Positions 1 through 6,590 are shown, numbered from the stretch's first letter. The stretch: 42,756 bases of DNA from Clostridia bacterium (GCA_017937505.1 JAGBDL010000001.1:1-42756); one strand, 5' to 3'. Notes: generated by a model not told the origin, from the sequence alone. Made by a program: numbers and translations.

Positions 1-141
1 TCGCCACTTTCTCGTTTCCAGAATCTCCTAATTTTATCAATTATTATTGGAAATATCAGCATTTTTCAGCATTTATAAAAAGATAGATTTCTTTGAATGG
101 GGTTCAAGAGGCCGCGAGTTCGAATCTCGCCACTCCGACCA
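1..141. repeat. 141-bp terminal direct repeat, left copy
   Basis: Identical base for base to 42616-42756. It holds about 91 bp of AT-rich phage sequence followed by the 3' half of a tRNA-Pro gene and ends exactly at the CCA. A prophage att duplication would normally share only the tRNA-identical core. The repeat extends into phage sequence that cannot be tRNA, so the natural reading is that the molecule is circular and this is an assembly overlap; 141 is also a common k-mer length. The unique genome is therefore 42615 bp. Confidence 0.93.
92..141 (+). other. attP: attP core: 3' half of tRNA-Pro(GGG)
   Basis: The sequence reads as a tRNA from the anticodon arm to the end. Anticodon stem TTTGA pairs with TCAAG (one G-U) around the loop ATGGGGT, giving anticodon GGG (Pro). 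The T arm is GCGAG-TTCGAAT-CTCGC, then the acceptor strand CACTCCG, discriminator A and CCA. Nothing upstream can form a D arm or 5' acceptor strand, so this is a fragment, not a functional gene. Phages that integrate into tRNA genes carry this part so that the host tRNA is rebuilt after recombination. The predicted attB is the 3' half of a host tRNA-Pro(GGG) gene. A second copy lies at 42707-42756 in the right repeat. Confidence 0.85.
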
Positions 142-143
142 GT

Positions 144-187
144 AAAAAGGCTTGATTTTACTAGAAAAATCAAGCCTTTTTCTTTTT
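144..187 (+). terminator. Intrinsic terminator just after the attP tRNA half
   Basis: A perfect 16-bp stem (144-159 with 166-181) with a 6-nt loop and a T-rich tail, two bases after the tRNA CCA. After integration it would lie directly downstream of the rebuilt tRNA-Pro, so the phage probably supplies a replacement terminator for the host tRNA transcript. Confidence 0.85.
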
Positions 188-212
188 GATTTTATAACTT
201 ATATTTTGAGCT

Positions 213-232
213 TGTACATAGTTTGTACATAG
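213..232. promoter_or_regulatory. Integrase arm-type sites, left arm (two TGTACATAG)
   Basis: Two direct copies of TGTACATAG start at 213 and 224, 11 bp apart, about 75 bp from the attP core. The same 9-mer occurs as a pair on the other side of the core (42571-42591). Paired direct repeats on both arms are what the N-terminal domain of phage tyrosine integrases binds. Function is inferred from the arrangement. Confidence 0.7.
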
Positions 233-236
233 TGAT

Positions 237-274
237 AAAAAAGTGGGCGCGCACTATGCGCGCCCACTTTTTTT
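237..274. terminator. Bidirectional intrinsic terminator at the end of the rightmost minus-strand operon
   Basis: Stem AAGTGGGCGCGC (241-252) with GCGCGCCCACTT (258-269), loop of 5, flanked by A and T runs on both sides. It overlaps the last codons of the minus-strand gene ending at 254. It isolates that operon from the attP region. Confidence 0.88.
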
Positions 275-619
275 GTTTTCGATCATTGATATTATCTTTT
301 TGTACTCCTTTGGATAAAGAACCATGATCGCTTCCATGTGTTCATCAAGTATCCGGAGGACATCCTCAATCCTCGAACCGTCGCACGCTGCAAGAAATTC
401 GCTCTTGTGCTCAATCCTCACGTTCTCCGGTTCTGGCGCGGCAGCTCGTGAATATCTGTTTTCCATTTTTTCAGGAACTTCCTGCGTTTTCGCATTTTCT
501 TCCCTCTCCATGTGATCCGCTGCGATATACAGAAGCGCCAGTTTTTCAGCTTGACTGACCGTCGTGCCGTGCCGCTTGATTTCGTCTATCGTATCGCGAA
601 TCTCTCTCAGATCGATCAC
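254..619 (-). CDS. Hypothetical protein, last gene of the 0.25-3.5 kb cassette
   Basis: 121 aa from a GTG start at 619, with AAAGGGGCGG upstream and 18 bp after the previous stop. Two predicted helical segments (about 1-45 and 68-115) are joined by a polar linker rich in Glu, Pro and Arg. Family not recognised. No membrane segment or catalytic motif is visible. It is translated with the upstream low-complexity genes and its stop lies inside the operon terminator, so it probably belongs to the same function. Confidence 0.75.
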   Translation of the reverse strand: MIDLREIRDTIDEIKRHGTTVSQAEKLALLYIAADHMEREENAKTQEVPEKMENRYSRAAAPEPENVRIEHKSEFLAACDGSRIEDVLRILDEHMEAIMVLYPKEYKKIISMIENKKSGRA

Positions 620-637
620 TAGCTGCCGCCCCTTTCA

Positions 638-1069
638 TTATGCCTTACGCAGATCATCCATCGCGCGCTGAATGATCCGGCGCTGCTCAGTGTTCGCGCC
701 CTCCATAAGCTCGCCAAACGTGCGCATCATGTGTTCCTTGCCGTCCTCGCGGCTGTAATTGCCGTATCCGCGATTATAGGAGTTACCAGAATCATAGCTG
801 CCCTGAGCCTCCCAGCCGCGATGACCGCCACGGCTGTAGTCCATGCCATCATCCCGGCTATAACGGCCCATGCTGTCGCGCTTGCGTCCGCGTTCGCTGT
901 AGCCCTCATCCTCTTCATCCCGCATTTCGATCTTGAGCAGATTCTTATAGGTGTCGCTCAGCTTATGGAGATTTTCCAGATCACCGGCAGTCATTTTGCC
1001 CTTATCCAGAATCTCTTCCATCTCCTTGCACAGCACCATTTTGCCGTTGTTCATAGATTTCTTTTCCAT
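638..1069 (-). CDS. Arg/Gly/Tyr/Ser-rich low-complexity protein
   Basis: 143 aa, ATG at 1069 chosen because GAAAGGAGAAG sits just upstream; an in-frame GTG at 1087 is the alternative. The N-terminal ~50 residues form a charged helix, the middle (about 60-115) is RGG/SYR-like and probably disordered, and the last ~30 residues are helical again. This composition resembles condensate- or coat-forming proteins. Exact function unknown. Confidence 0.75.
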   Translation of the reverse strand: MEKKSMNNGKMVLCKEMEEILDKGKMTAGDLENLHKLSDTYKNLLKIEMRDEEDEGYSERGRKRDSMGRYSRDDGMDYSRGGHRGWEAQGSYDSGNSYNRGYGNYSREDGKEHMMRTFGELMEGANTEQRRIIQRAMDDLRKA

Positions 1070-1083
1070 GTTCTTCTCCTTTC

Positions 1084-1509
1084 TCACGCAACGCGCTCGA
1101 CGATCAGATTAGCGTTCTGCACGTCCACCGGCTCATCGCCGATGTTACGCACACCGACAGTCACACAGCAGCCGCGCGGCACAGCGACAAGCACAGCAGA
1201 GAACACGTTAGAGAACACCTCCGCTGCCGCAGGTGTCTCGATCATCGTAGCGCTCGCCAGCGGTTCGCCATCAACCGAGATCGCCAGAGAAATCGGCGCA
1301 ACCGTGCCGCCTGCCGGAATCGCTACATTACCGCCAAACGTCACCTTGTACAGAGCGCGGCACTGATTCGCGCATCCGCGCAGCGTCACGATGCCGCTGC
1401 CCTCACGATGGATCACGCCACCACTCTTGCTGTACACCGGGGTCTCCGTGAAAAGCACATTCGCGTTCGCTGCAACCGTCTGAAGCAGCACGCCAGTAAA
1501 TTCAGCCAT
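1084..1509 (-). CDS. Small beta-rich, jelly-roll-like protein
   Basis: 141 aa, start ATG 1509 (AAAGGAAG upstream). Alternating short hydrophobic and Gly/Pro/Asn segments, including GNVAIPAGGTVAPISLAI and VPRGCCVTVGVRN, give a beta-sandwich pattern like the C1q/TNF-like C-terminal domains of exosporium-type filament proteins and phage decoration proteins. Two small Cys clusters are present. Assignment is from pattern only. It follows a terminator at 1526-1556, so it may be transcribed at a different level from the genes before it. Confidence 0.75.
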   Translation of the reverse strand: MAEFTGVLLQTVAANANVLFTETPVYSKSGGVIHREGSGIVTLRGCANQCRALYKVTFGGNVAIPAGGTVAPISLAISVDGEPLASATMIETPAAAEVFSNVFSAVLVAVPRGCCVTVGVRNIGDEPVDVQNANLIVERVA

Positions 1510-1525
1510 CAATACACTTCCTTTC

Positions 1526-1556
1526 AAAAAGGCGGCGGGGATACTTCCCCGCCGCC
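1526..1556 (-). terminator. Intrinsic terminator inside the cassette
   Basis: On the minus strand GGCGGCGGGG pairs with CCCCGCCGCC over a short loop and is followed by TTTTT, whose end abuts the ribosome site of the next gene (start 1509). Strong hairpin inside a same-direction gene cluster, so partial termination is likely. Confidence 0.85.
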
Positions 1557-1561
1557 GTCAT

Positions 1562-1654
1562 TTACATCATCGGCGGGATGCCGACCATTTTCGTGATCTC
1601 ACGAAAAAGCTGGTTTGTCAGACGCGATTCGCATTTCGTCGCGTTTTATCGCGT
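1562..1654 (-). other. In-frame coding-like extension after the stop of the 1655-2371 gene
   Basis: Directly after the TAA at 1655, in the same frame, come ACG CGA TAA and then 27 codons ending at a TAA (1562-1564). They spell a protein-like stretch (CESRLTNQLFREITKMVG followed by IPPMM). There is no ATG near its beginning and no clear ribosome site. It could be a tiny gene with an unusual start, a former C-terminal domain cut off by stops, or chance. Confidence 0.3.
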
Positions 1655-2371
1655 TTACGCCGCCACACCAAAGCCGCAGCCGCCGCAATTGCCGCCGAAC
1701 TGCACCGTACCGCAGCCGTTGACCGGGAAATTCACCGGCGTAGGCGGCTGGACAAGGAAGCTCGGAACCGGGCAGTCGTTGCCAGTTCTGCGGATCAGCT
1801 CGGCTACAGCCGCGTCGATCTTGGCGTCGAACAGAGCAGACTGCTCAGAGAGGGCTACCTTGTTCTGCAGCGCCGCAATCTGCGCATCCTTCGCAGAAAG
1901 CTTCTCCTGCACCATGAAATCCATCAGGCCGCGATAGTTCGCATTCTGGTTATCGATGATGTCACGCACGCCGCTCTGGAAGGTGTTTCCCAGGTTGCAG
2001 AAGTTGGTCGCCATGTTGTAATTCACGCCGTCAATGGCGCGCTGGGTAGCACAGCAGCAATCGCTGATCTGGTGACCGATGCCGTTCAGGCTGTTCTGAA
2101 CGCCATAGAATCCGTCGCACAGGCCGCGCTCGATGCCGCGGATACCGTTCTGCAGATCGTTGAAGCTGAACGCAGAATTGATGTCCGCGCGGGTTGCCAT
2201 GCCCTGAAGACCGGCGCCGCCCATGCCGCCGCCAAAGCCACCGAATCCATAGCCGCCATAACCACCAAACAGGAACAGCAGCAGAATCCACCAATCATTG
2301 TTGTTGCCGAACAGGCCGCCGTTACCGCCATACGGCTGCACCAGCATCGTAGTGTTATCGCTCAGAGACAT
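1655..2371 (-). CDS. Gly/Tyr-rich protein with hydrophobic segment and helical body
   Basis: 238 aa, ATG at 2371 behind AAAAAGGAGATG. The N-terminus has an Asn/Gly patch, a Trp/Leu/Phe-rich hydrophobic segment (about 27-36, possible membrane insertion) and then a Gly-Phe-Tyr repeat. Residues ~60-190 are helical with a Cys-Cys-Cys cluster and a coiled-coil-like stretch, and the C-terminus is again Gly/Cys-rich. I recall similar proteins in gut Firmicute phages as uncharacterised. The composition suggests self-assembly on a surface or in a coat. Not enough is visible to call it a virion protein. Confidence 0.85.
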   Translation of the reverse strand: MSLSDNTTMLVQPYGGNGGLFGNNNDWWILLLFLFGGYGGYGFGGFGGGMGGAGLQGMATRADINSAFSFNDLQNGIRGIERGLCDGFYGVQNSLNGIGHQISDCCCATQRAIDGVNYNMATNFCNLGNTFQSGVRDIIDNQNANYRGLMDFMVQEKLSAKDAQIAALQNKVALSEQSALFDAKIDAAVAELIRRTGNDCPVPSFLVQPPTPVNFPVNGCGTVQFGGNCGGCGFGVAA

Positions 2372-2448
2372 TCTTTCATCTCCTTTTTCTTCGTCGTTTG
2401 GGAAAATGTGATATGCAAAAGCGCTGTGCACCGCGCCTTGTGCCATGT

Positions 2449-2673
2449 TTATCGCCCCGACATCATTCGGGACATCTGCTGGGCCGTCTGAGTGAGCTGG
2501 TTGTACTGCTGCTGACTCATCTGCCCGGAATTAAGCAGCCGCTGAACCTCCTGCTGTGGATCGCCCTTAAAATTGGCTTTAAACTGCTGGAAAGCGTTCA
2601 TCATCTGCTGCATCTGTCCCATCGGGCCGGGCATTTGATTACCGCCCATCTGGTCAAACAACGGATTAGGCAT
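2449..2673 (-). CDS. Met/Gln/Pro-rich small protein
   Basis: 74 aa. ATG at 2673 preferred over the TTG at 2676 because GGAGG lies 9 bases upstream; it overlaps the end of the gene before it. The sequence is rich in Gln, Met, Asn and Gly, with a short helical QEVQRLLNSGQMS-type segment. It looks disordered or aggregation-prone, like its cassette neighbours. Function unknown. Confidence 0.75.
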   Translation of the reverse strand: MPNPLFDQMGGNQMPGPMGQMQQMMNAFQQFKANFKGDPQQEVQRLLNSGQMSQQQYNQLTQTAQQMSRMMSGR

Positions 2674-3130
2674 CAATCATGTCCTCCTCTCGCAGTCCTC
2701 TGCGCACATGCTGCGTCTGTTCCTGCTGTACAGGTGTTGTCATTTGCGCGAGCTTGGCGACAAACGCCTCAAATTCCGCGCGGGTAACGTATTCCACCGA
2801 TGGCGTTTGAGCCGCCTGAGACGGGCGCTGTGCTCCTGTGCGTTCTTTGTAATCGAAAATACGCAGAGGCATCGGGACCCCGGAAGCATCCGTCGATTTG
2901 ATGTAAAATACCTCCGCTTCGCTGTCCATAAGGATCAGGCTCTGTCCCGGCGCGACGAGGAAGCTCTTTGCACCAGCCTCGCCCTGCACCCAGATCGGTG
3001 CGCCTTGCGTGGGCTGCTGCAGCTGCTGCACGCCGGCCATCTGCTGCGCGTACTGTGCGCGATACATCTGATCCTGCTGCGGCAGATACGTCGGATACGG
3101 CTGATAGCCGTACTGATTGGGGTATGCCAT
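2666..3130 (-). CDS. Tyr/Gln/Pro-rich N-terminus plus small folded domain
   Basis: 154 aa, ATG at 3130 with GAGAGGAAC upstream. Residues 1-45 are low-complexity Tyr-Pro-Gln. Residues ~46-105 form a compact beta-rich segment, including SFLVAPGQSLILMDSEAEVF. About 110-140 is a helix with a THR/AEF pattern. I recall this domain type beside similar Met/Gln-rich proteins in Firmicute phages, without a known role. Four-base-scale spacing to both neighbours points to one operon. Confidence 0.78.
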   Translation of the reverse strand: MAYPNQYGYQPYPTYLPQQDQMYRAQYAQQMAGVQQLQQPTQGAPIWVQGEAGAKSFLVAPGQSLILMDSEAEVFYIKSTDASGVPMPLRIFDYKERTGAQRPSQAAQTPSVEYVTRAEFEAFVAKLAQMTTPVQQEQTQHVRRGLREEDMIDA

Positions 3131-3133
3131 CGT

Positions 3134-3517
3134 TTATTGTTCCTCTCTTTTCCAGTAGTAGATCGGTACTTCTGATCCGCTGTCCCATGTGTCCCACCAG
3201 TCTCCATCCTCAACGGCAACCACATGGCCATCTATTGCCAGCACATACAGGCCCTTCGGATGGTCCCTGCAGAAGTCTGCTACCGTGTAGCAGTCCGGGC
3301 ACTCGTTCGGTATCACATGCCGCGTGAATCCGCATCGCCTGAGATATGCGCCCCATACGTGGTTTGCGCTCGGCATGTCGCCGCGCATATAGCCCTCCAG
3401 CGACAGCGCGCAGAACGTCGGTTCCCATTCCTTGCCAGCCGCTTTGCAGCAGGCCCGCACGGCACAGTCGCCCACCCTTGCCCCCTGCGGGTTTTGGTTA
3501 TACGGGATCCATGCCAT
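3134..3517 (-). CDS. Papain-like (C39/NlpC-type fold) cysteine-protease-like protein
   Basis: 127 aa, ATG 3517 behind AAAGGGGGCGAG. The motif RVGDCAVRACCKA gives a candidate nucleophile Cys18 at the start of a helix. GHVVAVEDGDWWDTWDSG near residue 95-115 gives a candidate His followed by Asp. This Cys...His...Asp order and spacing fits small papain-like peptidases. No signal peptide or wall-binding domain, so it is not an obvious second lysin. It opens the cassette and could process one of the proteins encoded after it. That link is inference. Confidence 0.8.
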   Translation of the reverse strand: MAWIPYNQNPQGARVGDCAVRACCKAAGKEWEPTFCALSLEGYMRGDMPSANHVWGAYLRRCGFTRHVIPNECPDCYTVADFCRDHPKGLYVLAIDGHVVAVEDGDWWDTWDSGSEVPIYYWKREEQ

Positions 3518-3552
3518 CAGCTCGCCCCCTTTCTTTGCTCATATTTTCCAAT

Positions 3553-3577
3553 AAAAAAAGGGCGGCCACGCGCCGCC
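3553..3577 (-). terminator. Terminator in the leader of the 0.25-3.5 kb cassette
   Basis: On the minus strand GGCGGC pairs with GCCGCC around a 5-nt loop and is followed by CTTTTTTT. It lies only 36 bp upstream of the first cassette gene (start 3517), so read-through or a promoter inside the short gap would be needed to express the cassette. Confidence 0.75.
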
Positions 3578-3683
3578 TATCCGACGCATTGCCGCCACGT
3601 ATCCGCCACCTTGATTTTGATCCTTTCTCAATCAAGTTGAGCTTTTTTTATCCCTGTTTGTTTGACTTGTTTCCCAAAACAAG

Positions 3684-3706
3684 AAAAAACCGGGCTTTCG
3701 CCCGGT
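3684..3706 (-). terminator. Terminator after the lysis genes
   Basis: ACCGGGC pairs with GCCCGGT around a 4-nt loop (3690-3706), followed by TTTTTT on the minus strand, 17 bp past the stop of the 85-aa helix-turn-helix gene. It separates the lysis genes from the cassette. Confidence 0.85.
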
Positions 3707-3723
3707 CAAGATGTAATTTGTCA

Positions 3724-3981
3724 TTATGTTGCAAGTTCTTCGCACGCGTGCGAGCTTCTCCTGCTGTGACGTTGCACCCGTGCGATCTTCGCGCGGATCT
3801 TTGCGCTGTCCCGCTCAATAGTTCTCTCGGATAGACTGAGCGAGAAACGCGTTTCAATCACGCTCTGTCCCTTCGCCCTTGCCTCGAACACTTCCCGCTC
3901 CCTCGGAGTAAAGTTGCACATCGTGATCAGCTCGTCAATCTCCGGCTGTGTGTACCCATCAAACCTTGAACGGTCGCCCAT
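3724..3981 (-). CDS. Small LuxR/sigma-region-4-type helix-turn-helix protein
   Basis: 85 aa, ATG 3981 with GGAGGAATAAT upstream. FTPREREVFEARAKGQSVIE followed by SLSERTIERDSAKIRAKI matches the two-helix DNA-binding unit of LuxR-like or sigma-factor region 4-like proteins. It sits 1 bp after the holin stop, an unusual position for a regulator. Its target could be the cassette downstream (inference). A short Arg/Ser/His-rich tail follows the domain. Confidence 0.8.
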   Translation of the reverse strand: MGDRSRFDGYTQPEIDELITMCNFTPREREVFEARAKGQSVIETRFSLSLSERTIERDSAKIRAKIARVQRHSRRSSHACEELAT

Positions 3982-3982
3982 A

Positions 3983-4423
3983 TTATTCCTCCATATCTTC
4001 CGCCTGTCCGCCGTCCTTGAGGATCTCCAGCGCCTTTCTGAGGATGCCGGGGATCGGCACGCCCAGCTCTGCAGCATTTTCCAGCACGCTGACGCCCTCG
4101 CTTGCGATAAACCACAGGCACGTCGCACCAGTCACCGCATTAAAGGATACACCGGAGCTGTTGGCGATGGCCAGATCAATCAGCACGGCCAGCAGGACCA
4201 CCATCAGCACAACGCCCTTTTTGACCAAACCCTCAAACGCCGCCCGGGAGGAGAGCTTTCCGCCCTCGGTCTTGTTGCTCACGCCCAGCGCTCCGGTGAT
4301 CAGTCCTGTGATGTAATCCAGGCTCATCATGCCGATGAGCACCCACATGATCACGGGAATGCCAGTGAAGAAGCTGATGACAGCGCCGGCAGCCGCGGCA
4401 ATGGCTTTATAAATGTGTTCCAT
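3983..4423 (-). CDS. Phage holin, TcdE/phage-lysis holin family
   Basis: 146 aa from ATG 4423; ATG 4429 in the same frame is an alternative beside GGGGAG. Three or so hydrophobic segments (about 8-30, 62-83 and 90-105), the motif MMSLDYITGLITG near residue 35, and a charged C-terminal tail are typical of the toxin-secretion/phage-lysis holin family. Holins form inner-membrane pores that let the endolysin reach the wall. The gene sits beside the endolysin, with a 200-bp non-coding gap between them. Confidence 0.9.
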   Translation of the reverse strand: MEHIYKAIAAAAGAVISFFTGIPVIMWVLIGMMSLDYITGLITGALGVSNKTEGGKLSSRAAFEGLVKKGVVLMVVLLAVLIDLAIANSSGVSFNAVTGATCLWFIASEGVSVLENAAELGVPIPGILRKALEILKDGGQAEDMEE

Positions 4424-4625
4424 TTTCATTTCTCCCCTTAACTGTTTCATTTTTTCGTTTAACTTGCTTGTTTGAAACAAAACCTCTCCAACAAGCCAAT
4501 TAATCCAACAATATATGGATTATTTAACTTGCCTGTAAGTTTCACAACGCTCAAACCTTGTTTGAAATTTGCTGATTTGCGGCCGACATTCATGTCGGCA
4601 CCATTTTCGTGGTGCTCCGAAATGG
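4424..4625. other. Non-coding, repeat-rich gap between endolysin and holin
   Basis: No gene seen. It is AT-rich compared with its flanks and contains an 18-bp perfect palindrome (GCCGACAT-TC-ATGTCGGC around 4581-4598), ACCATTT...AAATGGT, and two copies each of CTTGTTTGAAA and TTTAACTTGC. A weak minus-strand promoter-like pair (TTGTGA-17-AATAAT) is possible. It could hold a holin promoter or an RNA structure. Confidence 0.4.
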
Positions 4626-5435
4626 TCAGTCCACGCTTCCAAACAGCACTCGAAAATCCCCAGACGGCACAAATCTGTTCCCAGCGCTATCCACAATCGT
4701 GACCATCTTGCTCATGTCGGCAGTGTTCTCCGGCATTTCTTTTTCCTCGATTCTTTCCAGATACTGCGCACTTGCATATCCGATCACTCCGTTATACTTG
4801 ATACGCGGCCAATCCCCGGTGCTCATCACCTCGACGATTTCGCCTTTCGGGATCTCGCCGATCTTCTTTCCGCTCAACGGTGCATTTCTCAGCGTGAGCG
4901 GGTCCTCTTTCGTTGTTACCCTCGCATAGTACAGCACGTCTTCAACCTCCTTGTCAGGTTCATCTGTTGCGCTGTAATCAACGCCGCGCAGCTTCCCGCC
5001 ATAATCCCAGCGTCCAAAGTTTTTGTTTTCCACAATGCCTGTCACATTCCCATATTCCGTGCACTCAACGATTCGCAGCGGATTAACAGACGTGACCACC
5101 GCAACATGGTAATAGTCAAGCAAATCCCCCGTGTAGTATCTTCCATTTTTCTGATATCGCGCGTTCAGCTTCCCCTGGTCCGCCCTTGTGCGATACAGAA
5201 TCTGTCCGATAAACAGGCTCTTTGCTTCTGCCTTTTTCAGCTCCATGGTCTGGTATCTGGCGAAGTAGTTCGTGCTATGCAGATCGTACCGATCCTGTCC
5301 AAGTTCATACATTGCGCCCATAATCAGGCCGATACAATCGCATGTCCCGTCCTTGCCCACGCCGCCAATTCTATACGTGAGCGGACGCGCGGCGATCCTT
5401 TCCACGCTGCCCACAAAATCGGATGTTTTAATCAC
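4626..5435 (-). CDS. Endolysin: NlpC/P60 peptidase with SH3-like wall-binding domain
   Basis: 269 aa, GTG at 5435 overlapping the stop of the small membrane gene before it (GTGA). Residues 1-~150 are NlpC/P60-like, with the nucleophile region TCDCIGLI (Cys34) and a catalytic His in DYYHVAVVTS (His110). Residues ~170-235 are an SH3_3-like domain (LTLRNAPLSGKKIGEIPKGE). The enzyme should cut peptide bonds in the host cell wall at lysis. Adjacent to the holin. Confidence 0.9.
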   Translation of the reverse strand: MIKTSDFVGSVERIAARPLTYRIGGVGKDGTCDCIGLIMGAMYELGQDRYDLHSTNYFARYQTMELKKAEAKSLFIGQILYRTRADQGKLNARYQKNGRYYTGDLLDYYHVAVVTSVNPLRIVECTEYGNVTGIVENKNFGRWDYGGKLRGVDYSATDEPDKEVEDVLYYARVTTKEDPLTLRNAPLSGKKIGEIPKGEIVEVMSTGDWPRIKYNGVIGYASAQYLERIEEKEMPENTADMSKMVTIVDSAGNRFVPSGDFRVLFGSVD

Positions 5436-5527
5436 GATTTATTCCCTCCCATCCCTTCTTTGATGAACGCAGCGAGGGCCAGCGCTAAAACGCTGGCCCC
5501 CACCAACCATAGAATTATTCCTTTCAT
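5432..5527 (-). CDS. 31-aa single-pass membrane peptide
   Basis: ATG 5527, GAGGG upstream, 6 bp after the recombinase stop, and TGA overlapping the endolysin GTG. Residues 1-21 (MKGIILWLVGASVLALALAA) form one membrane helix, followed by a short basic tail. Such peptides beside lysis genes may act as accessory holins or antiholins, but no function can be shown. The gene contains the 9-6-9 inverted repeat described separately. Confidence 0.65.
   Translation of the reverse strand: MKGIILWLVGASVLALALAAFIKEGMGGNKS
5476..5499. repeat. Perfect 9-bp inverted repeat with 6-bp spacer
   Basis: GGGCCAGCG-CTAAAA-CGCTGGCCC. The layout is that of a tyrosine-recombinase core site, 35 bp past the stop of the recombinase gene at 5534-6532. 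It also lies inside the 31-aa gene, so it may instead be an mRNA hairpin. No T run follows on the minus strand. Confidence 0.5.
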
Positions 5528-5533
5528 AATCCC

Positions 5534-6532
5534 TCACACGATGTACTTCTGATGATTTCCCCGCACGTCGTCCTGATTTACCTTCGCATACACCATCGTC
5601 GTGTTCACGTTTTCATGGCCCAGCAGCTTCTGAATGTCCGTGATCGGCATCCCGCTGGTCAGCGCCTGCGTGGCCGTCGTATGACGCATCACATGCGGCG
5701 AGATCTTCCTGTCGCCCAGGCCGGCGCGCTGCGCGATCCCGCGCATGATCCGCTCCACGTTGCTCTTTGTCATCTTTTCGCCGCCGCGATCGTTGCAGAA
5801 CAGGAAGATGCTGTCGTGCTTTCGCCTGTGCAGATACGCCTTGATGGCAATCTCCGATTTGGCGTTTAGGTACGATGAGCGGTACTTCTTCCCCTTGCCG
5901 AACAGCGTCACCGTGCGCGTGTCCCAGTCAATGTCGCTGAGCTTGATGCCGATCAGCTCGCTCACACGGCACGCAGTCGAATACATCGTTTCCAGCAGCG
6001 CCAGCTCCCGGTCATCGCGGCAGCCGCGCCGCAGCATTTCCAGTTCAAGCTGCGTCACCGCCTTGCGCGGCTTTCGCTCGTACTTGATCGGCCGGATCAT
6101 CTCCACCGGATTGCTCGGAATGTACTTCTCACTGGCCGCCCAGCGCAGGAAGGAGCACACCACGATCCGCACGCTGTCCAGCGATCTGTTGCTGATCCCG
6201 CGTGCATCCTGGTACTCGTACAGGAAGAGCCGCACGTCGTTGGCCGTCAGCTCGCCGACCGGCTTGCGCACGCCCAGCATGAAGCAGCGCAGCGTGCGCA
6301 TGTAGCCGTAGAGCGTCGTGTCGCTTATGCCCTCCATCCGGCGCACCACGATGTACGTCTTGATGAGCTTCTCCAATTCGTCCCGGCCCAGAAGCGCCAG
6401 ATGCTTCTCTGCCGGCTTGACGTCATAATTGGCCAGCACGCCGTCGATCACCTTGCCGGCGATCTGCAGATCCTGCGTTCCCATCTTCTCGCCGATCGCG
6501 GCGAGCAGCTCATTGCGCAGCTGATCCCTCAT
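5534..6532 (-). CDS. Second tyrosine recombinase, XerC/XerD-like
   Basis: 332 aa. N-terminal SAM-like domain about 50-140 and catalytic domain 155-330 with Arg189 (CRVSEL), Lys213 (FGKGKKYR), His280-x-x-Arg283 (SPHVMRHTTATQ), His306 (LLGHENVNTT) and nucleophile Tyr315. All key residues are present. The ATG at 6532 lies 2 bp after the T run of a terminator-like hairpin, with no normal ribosome site; Met17 with GGCGAG upstream is an alternative start. Its place between tail fibre and lysis genes and its lack of an arm-binding domain make a role in integration unlikely. DNA inversion, dimer resolution or mobility of this block are possible. Confidence 0.9.
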   Translation of the reverse strand: MRDQLRNELLAAIGEKMGTQDLQIAGKVIDGVLANYDVKPAEKHLALLGRDELEKLIKTYIVVRRMEGISDTTLYGYMRTLRCFMLGVRKPVGELTANDVRLFLYEYQDARGISNRSLDSVRIVVCSFLRWAASEKYIPSNPVEMIRPIKYERKPRKAVTQLELEMLRRGCRDDRELALLETMYSTACRVSELIGIKLSDIDWDTRTVTLFGKGKKYRSSYLNAKSEIAIKAYLHRRKHDSIFLFCNDRGGEKMTKSNVERIMRGIAQRAGLGDRKISPHVMRHTTATQALTSGMPITDIQKLLGHENVNTTMVYAKVNQDDVRGNHQKYIV

Positions 6533-6534
6533 AC

Positions 6535-6571
6535 AAAAACCCCGCTTTCTTTGGTTGCCAAAGAAGCGGGG
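6535..6571 (-). terminator. Attenuator-like terminator in the recombinase leader
   Basis: On the minus strand CCCCGCTTCTTTGG (6571-6558) pairs with CCAAAGAAAGCGGGG (6554-6540; one bulged base) around a 3-nt loop, followed by TTTTT (6539-6535) and, 2 bases on, the recombinase ATG. The 5' arm can instead pair with leader bases 6601-6591 (10 of 11), which would prevent the terminator. Confidence 0.8.
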
Positions 6572-6584
6572 ACTGTGCTATAAT
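6555..6584 (+). promoter_or_regulatory. Plus-strand promoter of the antisense RNA
   Basis: TTGCCA (6555-6560), 18-bp spacer, TATAAT (6579-6584) with the extended -10 TGC. Expected start near 6591. The -35 box lies inside the attenuator hairpin sequence. Confidence 0.7.
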
Positions 6585-6590
6585 GTCCTC

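Noticed and set aside
1..141. attL/attR of an integrated prophage
   Set aside because: The identity extends ~91 bp into non-tRNA phage sequence and no host DNA flanks the window; circular overlap fits better.
731..1366. Long plus-strand open frame opposite the cassette
   Set aside because: It is the antisense shadow of two real minus-strand genes; no ribosome site and implausible composition.
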